From Motiliproteus sp. (lineage in GTDB: Bacteria > Pseudomonadota > Gammaproteobacteria > Pseudomonadales > Balneatricaceae), in the NCBI GenBank assembly GCA_026196225.1, contig JAPHRD010000058.1:1-57931 (forward strand): a stretch of 57,931 bases of DNA. The letters run 5' to 3'. This document shows positions 43,197 through 53,884 of the stretch, in pieces. Each line of letters begins with the position of its first letter. Positions within the stretch are counted from its first letter, which is position 1. The translations under genes and the position numbers were made by a program. A model generated the notes under the pieces. The model saw nothing but the letters and a program-made list of their open reading frames with translations. It was not told where the DNA came from and ran no database searches.

Positions 43197-44450
43197 ATGT
43201 TAAAGAACGATTTGACGATTGCCGAGTTCGATCCAGACCTTAACGCCGCCATCGAGGCCGAGCAGAAACGTCAGGAAGAGCATATTGAGCTAATCGCATC
43301 TGAAAACTACGCCAGTCAGCGTTCTATGGAAGCCCAAGGCTCCTGCCTGACCAACAAGTACGCTGAAGGCTATCCCAACAAGCGTTACTACGGTGGTTGC
43401 GAGCACGTTGACGTGGTTGAGCAATTGGCCATTGATCGCGCCAAAGAGCTGTTCGGCGCCGATTACGCCAACGTACAGCCACACTCCGGTTCTCAGGCTA
43501 ACGCTGCTGTATACATGGCACTGTGCCAACCAGGCGACACCGTTCTGGGTATGAGCCTGGCTCACGGTGGTCACCTGACCCACGGTGCATCCGTTAGCTT
43601 CTCCGGTCGTATCTACAATGCCGTTCAGTACGGTCTCAATCCTGAAACTGGCGAGATCGACTACGACGAAGTTGAGCGTCTAGCCCTTGAGCACAAGCCT
43701 AAGATGGTTGTTGCCGGCTTCTCTGCATACTCTCGTGTTGTTGACTGGCAGCGTTTCCGCGACATCGCTGACAAAGTTGGCGCTTACCTGTTTGTCGACA
43801 TGGCTCACATCGCCGGTCTGGTTGCTGCAGGCGTCTACCCATCTCCAATCGATATCGCTGACGTTGTGACAACTACAACCCACAAGACTCTGGGTGGCCC
43901 ACGTGGCGGTCTGATCCTGGCCAAGTCCAACGAAGAGTTGGAGAAGAAGCTGAACTTCGCGGTATTCCCTGAAAGCCAGGGTGGCCCGCTGATGCACATC
44001 ATCGCCGCTAAGGCCGTGTGCTTCAAAGAAGCGATGTCCGACGAGTACAAGACCTACCAGGCGCAGGTTGTTACCAACGCCCAGGCGATGGTTAAGGTAC
44101 TGCAGGATCGTGGCATTAAGATCGTTTCCAACGGCACCGATGATCACCTGTTCCTGGTTGACCTGATCGACAAAGACATCACTGGTAAAGATGCTGACGC
44201 AGCCCTGGGTCGCGCCAACATCACCGTGAACAAGAATGCGGTTCCTAACGACCCACGCTCTCCATTCGTTACCAGTGGTCTGCGTATCGGTACTCCAGCC
44301 ATCACCCGTCGTGGTTTTGGTGAAGCCGAAGCTACCGAGCTGGCCGGTTGGATCTGCGATGTTCTTGACGACATCAGCAACGAAGACACCATCAACCGTG
44401 TCAAGCAACAGGTACTGGAACTCTGCTCACGCTTCCCCGTGTACAGCTAA
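43197..44450 (+). CDS. glyA: Serine hydroxymethyltransferase
   Basis: 417 residues, the usual length. PLP enzyme that converts serine and tetrahydrofolate to glycine and methylene-tetrahydrofolate. Signatures: [41 protein letters not shown], the PLP-Lys motif [17 protein letters not shown] and the C-terminal [24 protein letters not shown] precedes the ATG at 43197. First gene of the conserved glyA-nrdR-rib order. Confidence 0.99.
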   Translation: MLKNDLTIAEFDPDLNAAIEAEQKRQEEHIELIASENYASQRSMEAQGSCLTNKYAEGYPNKRYYGGCEHVDVVEQLAIDRAKELFGADYANVQPHSGSQANAAVYMALCQPGDTVLGMSLAHGGHLTHGASVSFSGRIYNAVQYGLNPETGEIDYDEVERLALEHKPKMVVAGFSAYSRVVDWQRFRDIADKVGAYLFVDMAHIAGLVAAGVYPSPIDIADVVTTTTHKTLGGPRGGLILAKSNEELEKKLNFAVFPESQGGPLMHIIAAKAVCFKEAMSDEYKTYQAQVVTNAQAMVKVLQDRGIKIVSNGTDDHLFLVDLIDKDITGKDADAALGRANITVNKNAVPNDPRSPFVTSGLRIGTPAITRRGFGEAEATELAGWICDVLDDISNEDTINRVKQQVLELCSRFPVYS

Positions 44451-44495
44451 GCCACTACCCTTAACGGCGTGACTCGCTCGCGCCGTAGACACAGG

Positions 44496-44523
44496 AGCCC
44501 TGATCTGGAGATCGGGGCTTTGT
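44496..44523 (+). terminator. Rho-independent terminator of glyA
   Basis: AGCCCTGATC (44496-44505), TGGA loop (44506-44509), GATCGGGGCT (44510-44519) with one T-G pair, followed by a T-rich tract. Confidence 0.85.
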
Positions 44524-44629
44524 TGTCTAAAGCTCTACCGTATAAAACAGGGTGGCCAGGCCTTTCCAGTCACCCAATAACGCTCTTTAACGCAGCACCT
44601 AAAGGTGTACAGAACCAGGAACCGACGCG

Positions 44630-45112
44630 ATGCATTGCCCATTCTGCAAAGCTACCGATACCAAGGTAATCGACTCCAGACTGGTAGCCGAAGGCGAACA
44701 GGTTCGCCGGCGCCGGGAGTGCCTGGCCTGTAATGAGCGTTACACCACCTTCGAGATCGCCGAACTGGTGATGCCCCGTGTCGTCAAGCAAGACGGCAGC
44801 CGCCAACCCTTCGACGAACAGAAATTGCGTGCCGGTATTCTTCGCTCACTGGAAAAACGTCCGGTCAGCATCGAAGAGATCGAATCCGCCATCAACCGCA
44901 TTAAATCGACCCTGCGTTCCACCGGTGAGCGAGAACTGAAATCGATGATGGTGGGTGAAGCGGTAATGACCGAACTACGCCGCCTAGACGAAGTGGCCTA
45001 CGTTCGCTTTGCCTCCGTCTACCGCAGCTTCCAGGACCTGGAAGAGTTCAAGGCCGAGATCGACCGTATATCCTCCCAAAACCAGGACGACTGCGAGGTC
45101 GTCGATGGCTGA
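44630..45112 (+). CDS. nrdR: Transcriptional repressor NrdR
   Basis: 160 residues. Zinc-ribbon/ATP-cone regulator of ribonucleotide reductase genes. The N-terminal zinc ribbon reads MHCPFC (residues 3 and 6) and [14 protein letters not shown]; the ATP-cone follows from about 49 ([52 protein letters not shown]). It overlaps ribD by 8 bp. Confidence 0.98.
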   Translation: MHCPFCKATDTKVIDSRLVAEGEQVRRRRECLACNERYTTFEIAELVMPRVVKQDGSRQPFDEQKLRAGILRSLEKRPVSIEEIESAINRIKSTLRSTGERELKSMMVGEAVMTELRRLDEVAYVRFASVYRSFQDLEEFKAEIDRISSQNQDDCEVVDG

Positions 45113-46229
45113 GTACGACCGCGACGATTACCGCTTTATGGCCCGAGCTATCACTTTAGCTAAGGGCGGGCTCTATACCACCGAGCCCAACCCACGAGTG
45201 GGCTGCGTGCTGGTAAGGAATGGTCAGATTATCGGTGAAGGTTTTCATCGTAAGGCTGGCGAAGGCCATGCCGAGGTCAACGCGCTGGCCGACGCTGGCA
45301 ATGCCAAAGGCACTACCGCCTATGTCACCCTGGAACCCTGCAGCCACTTTGGCCGTACCCCTCCCTGCGCCCAGGGACTGATCGATGCTGGGGTATCCAA
45401 AGTAATTGCCGCCATGGAAGATCCTAATCCACTGGTAGCCGGCCGTGGACACCAGATGCTCCGCGACGCGGGGGTCGAAGTTGCTTACGGCCTGCTGCAA
45501 ACCGAAGCCGAAAATCTTAACCCTGGTTTTATCAAGCGCATGTCTCAGGGCCTGCCCTTTGTGCGAATCAAGCAGGCTATGAGTCTGGACGGCCGAACTG
45601 CTATGACATCGGGTGAATCCCAGTGGATCACTGGCCCTGCCGCCCGTTGCGACGTACAGCGTCTGCGCGCCCGCAGTTCTGCCATCATTACTGGCATCGG
45701 TACCGTATTGCACGATGATCCCGCCATGACCGTCCGTGCCGAACAACTGGGTTTAGATAACAGCGAAGCGATCTGTGAGCAACGACCGCTACGGGTGATT
45801 ATGGATCGCAGCCTGCAGACCCCGCTGGATCGTCAGATTTTGAAGCCGGCGGACAATACTGTGATTTTCTATAGCGAAGCCAGCGCTGATCGCATCCAGG
45901 CATTTCAAGCACTGAGCGTCACCCTGGTGCAGCTCGGCCAACTGGAGCCAGAAGCCGTTCTGCGCTGGCTGGCCAAAGAACGCCAGTGTAACGAAGTGCT
46001 GGTGGAAGCCGGCGCCCAGCTTTCCGGAGCCTTTACCCAGTCCGGCCTGGTGGATGAGTGGCGCATCTATATCGCTCCCAAGCTACTGGGCAGCGAAGCG
46101 CGACCATTATTTACCCTGCCTGGCATGGAACGCATGGAGCAACAGATTCCATTGCAACAAACCGATCTACGCATGGTAGGAGATGATATTCGCATCACCT
46201 ACCGCGCCAAGTCCGAGGAAAACTGCTGA
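45105..46229 (+). CDS. ribD: Bifunctional riboflavin biosynthesis deaminase/reductase RibD
   Basis: 374 residues from the ATG at 45105; the frame is open further upstream inside nrdR but homology starts here. The N-terminal deaminase has zinc ligands in GHAEVNAL (His55, catalytic Glu57) and [12 protein letters not shown] (Cys79, Cys88). The C-terminal reductase domain (about 150-370) contains [20 protein letters not shown] and the late [12 protein letters not shown]. It converts the GTP-derived pyrimidine to 5-amino-6-ribitylamino-uracil phosphate. The stop overlaps ribE as TGATG. Confidence 0.98.
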   Translation: MAEYDRDDYRFMARAITLAKGGLYTTEPNPRVGCVLVRNGQIIGEGFHRKAGEGHAEVNALADAGNAKGTTAYVTLEPCSHFGRTPPCAQGLIDAGVSKVIAAMEDPNPLVAGRGHQMLRDAGVEVAYGLLQTEAENLNPGFIKRMSQGLPFVRIKQAMSLDGRTAMTSGESQWITGPAARCDVQRLRARSSAIITGIGTVLHDDPAMTVRAEQLGLDNSEAICEQRPLRVIMDRSLQTPLDRQILKPADNTVIFYSEASADRIQAFQALSVTLVQLGQLEPEAVLRWLAKERQCNEVLVEAGAQLSGAFTQSGLVDEWRIYIAPKLLGSEARPLFTLPGMERMEQQIPLQQTDLRMVGDDIRITYRAKSEENC

Positions 46230-46927
46230 TGTTTACCGGAATTATCGAAGCCTTAGGTGAAGTCGCCGAAAGCCAGCAACAGGGCGGTGATCTGCGGTTG
46301 CGAATCAAGACGGGCAAGCTTGATCTGGCCGACGTTAAACTCGGTGACAGCATCGCCGTTAACGGCGTTTGCCTTACTGCAGTGGAACTGCCCGGCGACG
46401 GTTTCTGGGCCGACGTATCCCGTGAAACCCTGGCCCACACCGAATTTGAGCAATTTCGCCCCGGTGATCCAGTCAATTTGGAAAAGGCTCTCACCCCCAG
46501 CAGCCGCCTGGGTGGCCATATCGTCAGCGGCCATGTGGACGGAATTGGGACTATTATTGATAAGCGAGACGATGGCCGCTCCATTCGCTTCACCATCCAG
46601 GCTCCGAAAAACCTTGGCCGCTATATCGCTGCCAAAGGGTCGATCTGTGTGGATGGTGTCAGTCTGACCGTCAATGGCGTATCAGGTGACTGCTTTGAAT
46701 TGAATATCGTCCCTCATACCCTAGTAGAAACCCTTATTAAGTATTACAGTGTCGGCCGTATCGTGAATCTGGAAGTTGACCTTATCGCCCGCTACTTAGA
46801 GCGGATGCTACAGGGTCAAGTAGAGCAATCCCCTTCCGACTCCAGCGACGACAATAACGATGAAAATCAGGCCGAGGGATTAACCCAGGCCTTTCTGGCT
46901 CAACATGGATTTACTGGCCGCCGTTAG
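46229..46927 (+). CDS. ribE: Riboflavin synthase alpha chain
   Basis: 232 residues. Two lumazine-binding repeats: [12 protein letters not shown] with NGVCLTAVEL (repeat 1) and GHIVSGHVDGIGTI with GVSLTVNGV (repeat 2). It dismutates two lumazines to riboflavin. The C-terminus has an acidic extension (SPSDSSDDNNDENQAEGL) before a final LTQAFLAQHGF, slightly longer than E. coli RibE (often called ribC there). Confidence 0.98.
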   Translation: MFTGIIEALGEVAESQQQGGDLRLRIKTGKLDLADVKLGDSIAVNGVCLTAVELPGDGFWADVSRETLAHTEFEQFRPGDPVNLEKALTPSSRLGGHIVSGHVDGIGTIIDKRDDGRSIRFTIQAPKNLGRYIAAKGSICVDGVSLTVNGVSGDCFELNIVPHTLVETLIKYYSVGRIVNLEVDLIARYLERMLQGQVEQSPSDSSDDNNDENQAEGLTQAFLAQHGFTGRR

Positions 46928-46980
46928 CACTGCTCCGGTCATGCTATGAGCACGTCAAAGAAGAGACAACAGGTAAACCA

Positions 46981-48093
46981 ATGCCGTTAAACACGACTGC
47001 TGAAATAATCGAAGATATTCGCCAGGGAAAGATGGTCATCCTGATGGATGACGAAGATCGCGAGAACGAAGGCGATCTGATCATTGCCGCCGATATGGTG
47101 CGCACCGAAGACATCAACTTTATGGCTACCCATGCCCGTGGCTTGATCTGTTTGACCCTCACTCAGCAGCACTGTGAGCGTTTGAAACTGCCGTTGATGG
47201 TGCAGGATAATGGGGCCCAGTACTCCACTAACTTCACCCTCTCCATTGAAGCGGCCGAAGGCGTTACCACAGGTATTTCTGCGGCCGATCGGGCTCGCAC
47301 TGTACAAACAGCGGTTGCCGAGAACGTTAAGCCCGAAGATATTGTCCAGCCCGGTCATATCTTCCCACTGATGGCACAACCCGGTGGGGTATTGAGCCGT
47401 GCAGGACACACCGAAGCGGGCTGCGACCTGGCTCGCTTAGCCGGAAGAACTGCTGCTTCTGTAATCGTTGAGATCATGAACGACGACGGTACCATGGCCC
47501 GCCGCCCGGACCTAGAGAAGTTCGCCGAGAAGCACGATCTGAAGATCGGCACCATCGCCGACCTGATCCATTACCGCACCCTCAACGAGCATACCGTCGA
47601 GCGTGGTGAGCAGTATGAACTGCAAACCGAGCACGGATTGTTCCAGGTAACCTGCTACCGCGACAGCATTCAGAACTGCACCCATATTGCCTTGGCGATG
47701 GGCGAGTTCAACGAAGAAGATCCCACCCTGGTACGGGTCCACATGTCCGATCCCGTCCGCGACGTTATCGGCATCTGCTCCAAGACCGAGCCGAAGTGGT
47801 CTCTACGTACAGCGCTGGCTCGGGTGGCGGAAGAGGGTAAAGGCGTGGTGGTGCTGCTGGCCGACAACAATACCGATGATATCGGCACCAGCCTGGACTC
47901 TTACTTTAATAAGCGCCCGGCCAAGAGTGTTAAAACCGACGGCGCAGGTGCTTACCTGACCATCGGTACCGGCTCCCAAGTTCTGCGTGATCTAGGCATC
48001 GGCAAGATGCGCCTGCTTAGCTCACCGATTAAATTTAACGCACTGTCCGGCTTCGACCTGGAGATCGTAGAGTTTATCCCCTACGAAGCCTGA
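46981..48093 (+). CDS. ribBA: 3,4-dihydroxy-2-butanone 4-phosphate synthase with degenerate GTP cyclohydrolase II-like domain
   Basis: 370 residues. The N-terminal RibB domain is complete: VILMDDEDRENEGDLIIAAD, THARGLICL, and PGGVLSRAGHTEAGCDLARLAG. The C-terminal half is homologous to GTP cyclohydrolase II (residues about 210-365), but the zinc/catalytic motif GDxxxSxRCDCGxQL is absent; the aligned region reads VRVHMSDPVRDVIGICSKTEP. It should therefore make the four-carbon unit only, with true RibA at 51422. Such RibB-X fusions are common in gammaproteobacteria. Confidence 0.95.
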   Translation: MPLNTTAEIIEDIRQGKMVILMDDEDRENEGDLIIAADMVRTEDINFMATHARGLICLTLTQQHCERLKLPLMVQDNGAQYSTNFTLSIEAAEGVTTGISAADRARTVQTAVAENVKPEDIVQPGHIFPLMAQPGGVLSRAGHTEAGCDLARLAGRTAASVIVEIMNDDGTMARRPDLEKFAEKHDLKIGTIADLIHYRTLNEHTVERGEQYELQTEHGLFQVTCYRDSIQNCTHIALAMGEFNEEDPTLVRVHMSDPVRDVIGICSKTEPKWSLRTALARVAEEGKGVVVLLADNNTDDIGTSLDSYFNKRPAKSVKTDGAGAYLTIGTGSQVLRDLGIGKMRLLSSPIKFNALSGFDLEIVEFIPYEA

Positions 48094-48119
48094 ACATCTA
48101 ACCTAACAGGAAAGATTCA

Positions 48120-48593
48120 ATGACAATCAAGACAATTGAAGGCACTTTCACTGAAAATGACGGCAAATACGCTATCGTTGTCGGCCGCTTCAACGCCTTT
48201 GTAGTAGAGAGCCTGCTGGAAGGCGCTATCGACACTCTCAAGCGTCACGGCATCAGTGAAGACAACATTCGTATCGTTCGCGTCCCTGGCGCTTTCGAAA
48301 TCCCACTGGCGGTGAAAAAACTGGCTGAACAGAAGCAGGATGATGCCATCATCGCCCTGGGCGCTGTGATCCGTGGCGGAACCCCCCACTTCGAATACGT
48401 CAGCGCAGAGAGTTCCAAAGGCGTAGGCCAGGTATCTCTGGACTTTGGCGTCCCTGTTGCCAACGGTATTCTGACCGTTAACTCTATCGAACAGGCGATC
48501 GAACGCTCCGGCACCAAGGCCGGCAACAAGGGTGCTGAAGCGGCCCTGACCGTACTGGAAATGGTTAGCGTATTGCGCCAGCTTGAGGGCTGA
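48120..48593 (+). CDS. ribH: 6,7-dimethyl-8-ribityllumazine synthase
   Basis: 157 residues. Condenses the ribitylamino-uracil with dihydroxybutanone phosphate. Motifs: [51 protein letters not shown] with catalytic His, and [14 protein letters not shown]. Forms the icosahedral or pentameric lumazine synthase. Followed by nusB after 4 bp. Confidence 0.98.
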   Translation: MTIKTIEGTFTENDGKYAIVVGRFNAFVVESLLEGAIDTLKRHGISEDNIRIVRVPGAFEIPLAVKKLAEQKQDDAIIALGAVIRGGTPHFEYVSAESSKGVGQVSLDFGVPVANGILTVNSIEQAIERSGTKAGNKGAEAALTVLEMVSVLRQLEG

Positions 48594-48597
48594 TCGG

Positions 48598-49074
48598 GTG
48601 AGCGAAAAAACTAACACCCCAAAGCCTAGGAAGAGCAAAAAGCCGTCCAAGACGGAAATGCGCCGTGAAGCTCGTAACTTCGCGTTGCAGGCCCTGTACC
48701 AGTGGCACATTGCGGGCGCTGGCATCAATGAAATTGATGCCCAGTTCCGGACCGAACAGGATATGGGCCGAACCGACATGGATCTGTTCAGCGAACTGCT
48801 GCACGGTATTCCCGGCAAGGTATCCGAGCTGGACGAACTGATCGCCCCCTGTCTGGACCGTGATATCAAGGATCTGGACCCTATCGAGCTGAACGTGCTG
48901 CGGCTTGGCACCTTCGAGCTGGCGGATAGAATCCAGGTTCCTTACCGGGTCGCCATCAACGAGTCAGTCAATCTGGCCAAGACCTTCGGCGCCACCGACA
49001 GCCACAAGTACGTTAACGGTGTATTGGACAAGCTCGCCAAGACCCTGCGTAGCGCAGAAGTTAACGGCAAGTAA
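48598..49074 (+). CDS. nusB: Transcription antitermination factor NusB
   Basis: 158 residues from the GTG at 48598, which has GAGGG upstream. All-helical RNA-binding factor that with NusE binds boxA of rRNA leaders. Conserved RREARNFALQALYQWHIAG, DRDIKDLDPIELNVLRLGTFEL and PYRVAINESVNLAKTFGATDSHKYVNGVLDKLA. A basic Lys-rich tail (KPRKSKKPSKT) precedes the fold. The ribH-nusB-thiL order is standard. Confidence 0.97.
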   Translation: MSEKTNTPKPRKSKKPSKTEMRREARNFALQALYQWHIAGAGINEIDAQFRTEQDMGRTDMDLFSELLHGIPGKVSELDELIAPCLDRDIKDLDPIELNVLRLGTFELADRIQVPYRVAINESVNLAKTFGATDSHKYVNGVLDKLAKTLRSAEVNGK

Positions 49075-49085
49075 CAGTTCAGCTG

Positions 49086-50036
49086 ATGGCGCTGTCCGAA
49101 TTTGATCTGATCGCCCGCTACTTTGCCCCCCTCGGCCAAAACGGCCGCGGGGTCAGCTTGGGTATCGGTGACGATTGCGCCATTCTTGATGTTCCCCCCG
49201 GACAACAACTGCTGGTCTCCATCGACACCTTGGTTGAAGGGGTGCACTTTCTACCTGGCACTGCTGCCGACAATCTTGCCTATCGGGTTGCTGGTGCCTG
49301 TCTCAGCGATCTTGCTGCTATGGGGGCAGAACCGGCCTGGATTACCTTGGCCCTAACCCTGCCAGAGGCTGAAGAACTATGGCTGAAGAGTTTCAGCGGC
49401 GCCTTGGCAGAGATACTGGACCCTTGGAATATCTGCCTGGTGGGTGGTGATACCACCCGTGGCAAGCAGCTCACGATCAGTTTGCAGGTACACGGATGGG
49501 CTCCTAAAGGCAAGGCTCTGACCCGTAACGGCGCTCAATCGGGAGATTTGATTTACGTCAGTGGCACTCTGGGAGATTCAGCAGCAGGACTCGACCAACT
49601 GCAGCAGAAAGGCGACAACCAATATCTGATCGACCGTTTCTATCGCCCCACTCCGCGGATAGAAACGGGCTTGGCAATTCGTTCCTTTGCCAGTGCCGCC
49701 ATCGATATTTCCGATGGTCTTCTGGCTGATCTGGGCCATATTCTTGAACGCAGCCAGGTAGGCGCCGTCGTTGATCCAGCGAAGCTGCCGTTATCCGCAG
49801 CACTGAAATCATATCCCGCCGAACAGACCCTGGATTGGGCACTACGGGGCGGTGAAGATTTCGAATTGGCCTTTACCGTTCCACCCCAACAGCAACAGGC
49901 ATTCGAGTCGGCGCTGAAAGACCATTTGGTCCCCTGCACTCAAGTCGGCCAGATAACCAAAGACGGAGGGCTGCAACTGCAACAGCCCGACGGTTCACTC
50001 ACTGCCTGCACAAAAGACGGCTATCGCCACTTCTAA
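49086..50036 (+). CDS. thiL: Thiamine-monophosphate kinase
   Basis: 316 residues, PurM-like ATP-dependent kinase that makes thiamine diphosphate. Motifs: LSEFDLIARYF, LGIGDDCAILD, STPWLVEGVHF-equivalent SIDTLVEGVHF, CLSDLAAMGAEPAWIT, LVGGDTTRGKQLTIS and AIDISDGLLADLGHIL. It sits after nusB (11 bp) and before pgpA, the usual order. Confidence 0.97.
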   Translation: MALSEFDLIARYFAPLGQNGRGVSLGIGDDCAILDVPPGQQLLVSIDTLVEGVHFLPGTAADNLAYRVAGACLSDLAAMGAEPAWITLALTLPEAEELWLKSFSGALAEILDPWNICLVGGDTTRGKQLTISLQVHGWAPKGKALTRNGAQSGDLIYVSGTLGDSAAGLDQLQQKGDNQYLIDRFYRPTPRIETGLAIRSFASAAIDISDGLLADLGHILERSQVGAVVDPAKLPLSAALKSYPAEQTLDWALRGGEDFELAFTVPPQQQQAFESALKDHLVPCTQVGQITKDGGLQLQQPDGSLTACTKDGYRHF

Positions 50037-50062
50037 CCCATTGCAAACACAAGGAATCACCC

Positions 50063-50554
50063 GTGTCTGAAACCGCCAGCAACTCTATCGCCAAACCCGA
50101 TATGAAAAACCCTGTTCACCTGCTGGCTTTCGGGTTTGGTAGCGGGCTGGCGCCCAAGGCACCGGGAACCTGGGGCACTCTGGCTGCGGTTCCTCCCTAC
50201 CTGCTACTGGCTGAGCTGCCACTGCTACCCTATCTAGCCATCATCTTGATCAGTTTCGTTATCGGAATTTACCTATGCGGGCGCACCTCCGAAGATCTTG
50301 GCGTACACGACCATGGCGGCATTGTTTGGGATGAGTTTGTCGGTCTCTGGATCACCCTGATTGCAGTACCTGCCGGCTGGCAATGGCTACTGGCGGGCTT
50401 TGTATTGTTTCGCATTTTTGATATCGCCAAACCCTGGCCGATCCGCTGGGCCGACAAACAGGTCAGCGGCGGTTTCGGAATCATGCTGGATGATGTCTTG
50501 GCAGGGGTCTACGCCTGGGCCTGCTTACAACTCGCGGTGTATTGGCTGGGTTAG
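50063..50554 (+). CDS. pgpA: Phosphatidylglycerophosphatase A
   Basis: 163 residues, GTG start. Membrane phosphatase producing phosphatidylglycerol. Conserved LAFGFGSGLAPKAPGTWGTL, the acidic HDHGGIVWDEFVGLWITL, FDIAKPWPIRWADKQVSGGFGIMLDDVLAG. Three or four hydrophobic helices. The 3' end overlaps the convergent metallopeptidase-like gene by 4 bp. Confidence 0.96.
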   Translation: MSETASNSIAKPDMKNPVHLLAFGFGSGLAPKAPGTWGTLAAVPPYLLLAELPLLPYLAIILISFVIGIYLCGRTSEDLGVHDHGGIVWDEFVGLWITLIAVPAGWQWLLAGFVLFRIFDIAKPWPIRWADKQVSGGFGIMLDDVLAGVYAWACLQLAVYWLG

Positions 50555-51246
50555 TCTTTACGCCGCCATTTCATACCCAACACCCGCAGCCAGTGACGAC
50601 CATCCAACAGGTTACCCATGGCATAGGCTAGGCGACTGAACGCGCAGGCGATCAACAACTGGCGCACCGCCGGTTTATCCTCTTCCCGAATATAGCTTCC
50701 TTCGTTCAGCAGCGGCATGGCAAACAAGAACCCCGCTTTCCATTCGATCGGCAACAACATCAGATGGACTGCGGCCCCGGTCAACATGCTGACCACTGCA
50801 ATAAAGATCAACAGCATCGCAAAAGGCGGAAAAACCAGAGCGATCAGCGGCGCTGAAAGAAAAGCCCCGGAGCCCACCTGTTCGCCCAATCGCGCCAGTC
50901 GCAGCACACCCTCTCGAAATCTTAATAAGGACGCGTCTTTAGCATCCTGCATAGCATGCCCAACCTCAAAGGCGGCGCGCACTACAGCGGTCAAACTGCG
51001 GGTATTCATGGTCTGCTCTGTCAGGCAAACCGACTTGGCTGTGGAGTTATAATGACTCCGATAACGAGCACGCTTTAGCTTAACCCGCGCCAATTTCAGT
51101 CGACGCAGAAGATGGGTAACCAGCTGTCCACCGGTACCGGGGATATCCTTCCTCTGGATGCTATGTTTGTAGAAGATATAGCGAGCCCAGATTTTCGGAG
51201 CGGCCAGCATCAAAGCAAATGCCAGCATAGAAATGAGCAGATCCAT
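50551..51246 (-). CDS. YugP-like neutral zinc metallopeptidase homologue with altered active site
   Basis: 231 residues. N-terminal membrane helix (LLISMLAFALMLAAPKIWA), a soluble part, then two central helices (FLSAPLIALVFPPFAMLLIF, AVVSMLTGAAVHLMLLPIEW). The layout and the segment AAFEVGHAMQDAKDASLLRFR match the YugP-type peptidase family (HEVGHAIQDAE), but the first zinc His is Phe. Without HExxH the protein is probably not a normal zinc protease. It may be a pseudoenzyme or bind its metal otherwise. The gene is convergent with pgpA. Confidence 0.72.
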   Translation of the reverse strand: MDLLISMLAFALMLAAPKIWARYIFYKHSIQRKDIPGTGGQLVTHLLRRLKLARVKLKRARYRSHYNSTAKSVCLTEQTMNTRSLTAVVRAAFEVGHAMQDAKDASLLRFREGVLRLARLGEQVGSGAFLSAPLIALVFPPFAMLLIFIAVVSMLTGAAVHLMLLPIEWKAGFLFAMPLLNEGSYIREEDKPAVRQLLIACAFSRLAYAMGNLLDGRHWLRVLGMKWRRKD

Positions 51247-51421
51247 AATACCGTCCTAATTTGGCAGGGAAGTGGCAGAATCCGTCATTGATAAAATAAC
51301 AGTTATAGGTTTATGTATAGCAAAGGGCCGTCACCTTTTCCTACCGCATTGCGAAGCGTCTGAAGTGTTCGCCAACAACCAAGCAGACTGATAGAATGTG
51401 CAGCCCACTTTTCAAGGATAA

Positions 51422-52042
51422 ATGTTTGTGACCGTTCGCTACGTAGCATCATCCCAACTACCCACTCCCTGGGGTATCTTCCAAATGCATGGTTTTGAAG
51501 ATGGGTCCACAGGCAAGGAACACCTTGTCCTTAGCCTGGGTGAATTTGATGATGGAACTCCAGTACTGGCGCGGATCCACTCAGAATGCCTCACCGGCGA
51601 TGCTTTGTTCAGCATGCGCTGTGACTGTGGTTTTCAACTCCAGGAAGCGCTAAAGCGGATCTCTGAAGAGGGTCGTGGCGCACTGCTATACCTGCGCCAG
51701 GAAGGTCGCGGCATCGGTCTGCTTAACAAGATCAAGGCCTATCACTTGCAAGATGGCGGCGCCGATACGGTAGAAGCCAACGAACAGCTCGGTTTTGAGG
51801 CGGATCTGCGAGACTACAGCATGTGCATCACCATGCTGGAATACTTGGGTATCAAAGAAGTTCGCTTGATGACCAACAATCCGCGCAAGATGGATGCACT
51901 GAAAAAATTTGGTGTTCCTGTGACTGAGCGTGAACCGCTACAGGTCGGCAAGAATCGCCACAACGAAGAGTACCTGGCCACCAAAGCCGGCAAGCTCGGT
52001 CATATGATGACCGAACACCACTTTAAGGATGAATCCAGCTAG
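51422..52042 (+). CDS. ribA: GTP cyclohydrolase II
   Basis: 206 residues. First step of riboflavin synthesis. Intact catalytic/zinc motif [27 protein letters not shown] (Cys near 54, 65, 67), then [25 protein letters not shown] and [12 protein letters not shown]. The start may be this ATG or a GTG two codons later. It supplies the activity missing from the ribBA fusion. Its TAG overlaps the TAG of the convergent dxs gene. Confidence 0.97.
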   Translation: MFVTVRYVASSQLPTPWGIFQMHGFEDGSTGKEHLVLSLGEFDDGTPVLARIHSECLTGDALFSMRCDCGFQLQEALKRISEEGRGALLYLRQEGRGIGLLNKIKAYHLQDGGADTVEANEQLGFEADLRDYSMCITMLEYLGIKEVRLMTNNPRKMDALKKFGVPVTEREPLQVGKNRHNEEYLATKAGKLGHMMTEHHFKDESS

Positions 52043-53832
52043 GCTTCAAGTCGCTGGCGAATCTGACGTTCAACACCTTCTCCATCCAACCCCTGCTCTG
52101 CCAATAAACTGGCTGCATTGCCGTGACTGATAAACTGATCTTTCAGTCCTAGATTCAGCACCTGAACATTTAGCTGCTGGGCCAGCACAGTGCTATTCAC
52201 CAAAGCACCTGCACCACCGATCAGGGCATTTTCTTCCAGGGTGACCAGCAGATCGCAGGTTTCGGCCAACCCCACAATCCGCTGTCTATCCAGCGGTTTT
52301 ACAAAGCGCATATCCACCAGCGTGGCATTCAGTGCCTCCGCCGCTTCCCGCGCTGGCACCAGCAAACTGCCAAAATTAAGAATCGCTACTCGCTCACCCT
52401 GTCGCAATAGCCGGCTCTTGCCAATCTCCAGTGGCTGCAAATCATCCGCCGGGACTGCACCAGGACCGGTGCCACGGGGATAGCGCACACAGGCAGGCCC
52501 CGAGTATTGATAACCGGTAGACAGCATCTGCCGCGCCTCAGATTCATCGGCTGGCGTCATCAACAACAGATTGGGGATACAACTCAAGAAACTAAGATCG
52601 AAAGCGCCATGGTGGGTTGGACCATCTTCGCCCACCAGACCAGCACGGTCGATAGCAAAAAGAACATCGAGATCCTGCAAGGCGACATCATGGATCAACT
52701 GATCGTAGCCGCGCTGGAGAAAGGTGGAGTAGATCGCCAGCACCGGCTTCTCACCCTGGCAAGCCAAGCCGGCAGCCAAAGTCACCGCATGCTGTTCGGC
52801 GATAGCCACATCGAAAAATCGCTGGGGAAATTCTTTAGCGAATTGAACCATCCCAGAGCCTTCACTCATGGCAGGAGTAATGGCCACCAGGCGCCGATCA
52901 CTGCGTGCCTGATCGCATAACCACTGACCAAACACCTTGGAGTAGGAAAGGCCTTTCGCGGGTACCCCCACGGGCTGCTGTTCTTCCGGACTGGGCAACT
53001 TGGTAATGGCGTGGTAGCCGACGGGGTCGGATTCAGCGGGCTGAAAGCCCTTTCCTTTGGTAGTCCGTAGATGTAGAAATTGCGGCCCCTTCGCTTTTTT
53101 CAGTCGCTCTAGTTCGGGGATCAACTGATCGAAATCGTGACCATCTACCGGACCGGTATAGTCAAACTCCAACGCTTCGAACATTGCCGCTGCAGTGATC
53201 GCTTCGGTTCGCTTCACTTTGAGATTCTTGGCCAGATAGGTGGCCAGACCGCCCTCGTTGTGAGAGATCGACATATCATTATCATTGAGGATCACCAGCA
53301 GATTGGTGTCGGTGTGAGCGGCATGATTAAGGGCCTCAAATGCCATCCCTCCAGTCATAGCACCATCTCCGATAATAGCCACGGTGCTGCGGGATTCGCC
53401 TTTGAGCTTATGGGCTAGCGCCATCCCCAGGGCGGCACTGATGGATGTACTGGAATGACCGACACCAAAGTCGTCATAGGGGCTCTCATGACGCTTCGGA
53501 AATGGAGCCAAACCATCCTGCTTGCGAATACTGAGCAGTTGTTCGCGCCGACCGGTAATTACTTTGTGAGGGTAGCACTGGTGACCCACGTCCCAGACCA
53601 GATGATCATCCGGGGTATCGAAGATATAATGCAGCGCCAGGGTCAACTCCACCATTCCCAATCCGGCACCAAAATGACCGCCGGTCTGGCCCACCGAATA
53701 GAGCAGAAAATGACGTAACTGACGAGCGAGTTCGGGCAGTTGATCAACCGCCAAGGTGCGCAATTGCTCTGGGCAATCGATTTGATCGAGTAACGGCGTA
53801 GCAGGCCGCGAAGTGGGAATCTCAGTAAACAT
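52039..53832 (-). CDS. dxs: 1-deoxy-D-xylulose-5-phosphate synthase
   Basis: 597 residues from the ATG at 53832, where homology starts; the frame is open about 40 codons upstream. TPP-dependent enzyme, first step of the MEP pathway. Signatures: [80 protein letters not shown] and [10 protein letters not shown]. Downstream of ispA by 52 bp, forming the xseB-ispA-dxs operon. Confidence 0.97.
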   Translation of the reverse strand: MFTEIPTSRPATPLLDQIDCPEQLRTLAVDQLPELARQLRHFLLYSVGQTGGHFGAGLGMVELTLALHYIFDTPDDHLVWDVGHQCYPHKVITGRREQLLSIRKQDGLAPFPKRHESPYDDFGVGHSSTSISAALGMALAHKLKGESRSTVAIIGDGAMTGGMAFEALNHAAHTDTNLLVILNDNDMSISHNEGGLATYLAKNLKVKRTEAITAAAMFEALEFDYTGPVDGHDFDQLIPELERLKKAKGPQFLHLRTTKGKGFQPAESDPVGYHAITKLPSPEEQQPVGVPAKGLSYSKVFGQWLCDQARSDRRLVAITPAMSEGSGMVQFAKEFPQRFFDVAIAEQHAVTLAAGLACQGEKPVLAIYSTFLQRGYDQLIHDVALQDLDVLFAIDRAGLVGEDGPTHHGAFDLSFLSCIPNLLLMTPADESEARQMLSTGYQYSGPACVRYPRGTGPGAVPADDLQPLEIGKSRLLRQGERVAILNFGSLLVPAREAAEALNATLVDMRFVKPLDRQRIVGLAETCDLLVTLEENALIGGAGALVNSTVLAQQLNVQVLNLGLKDQFISHGNAASLLAEQGLDGEGVERQIRQRLEA

Positions 53833-53884
53833 CAATGTGGCCAATCCGGATAGTCTTATAAACCTGGCAGATAAAAAGTACGGA

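Noticed and set aside
43680-44408. 242-codon reverse frame opposite glyA
   Set aside because: Antisense shadow of a highly conserved gene; no independent support.
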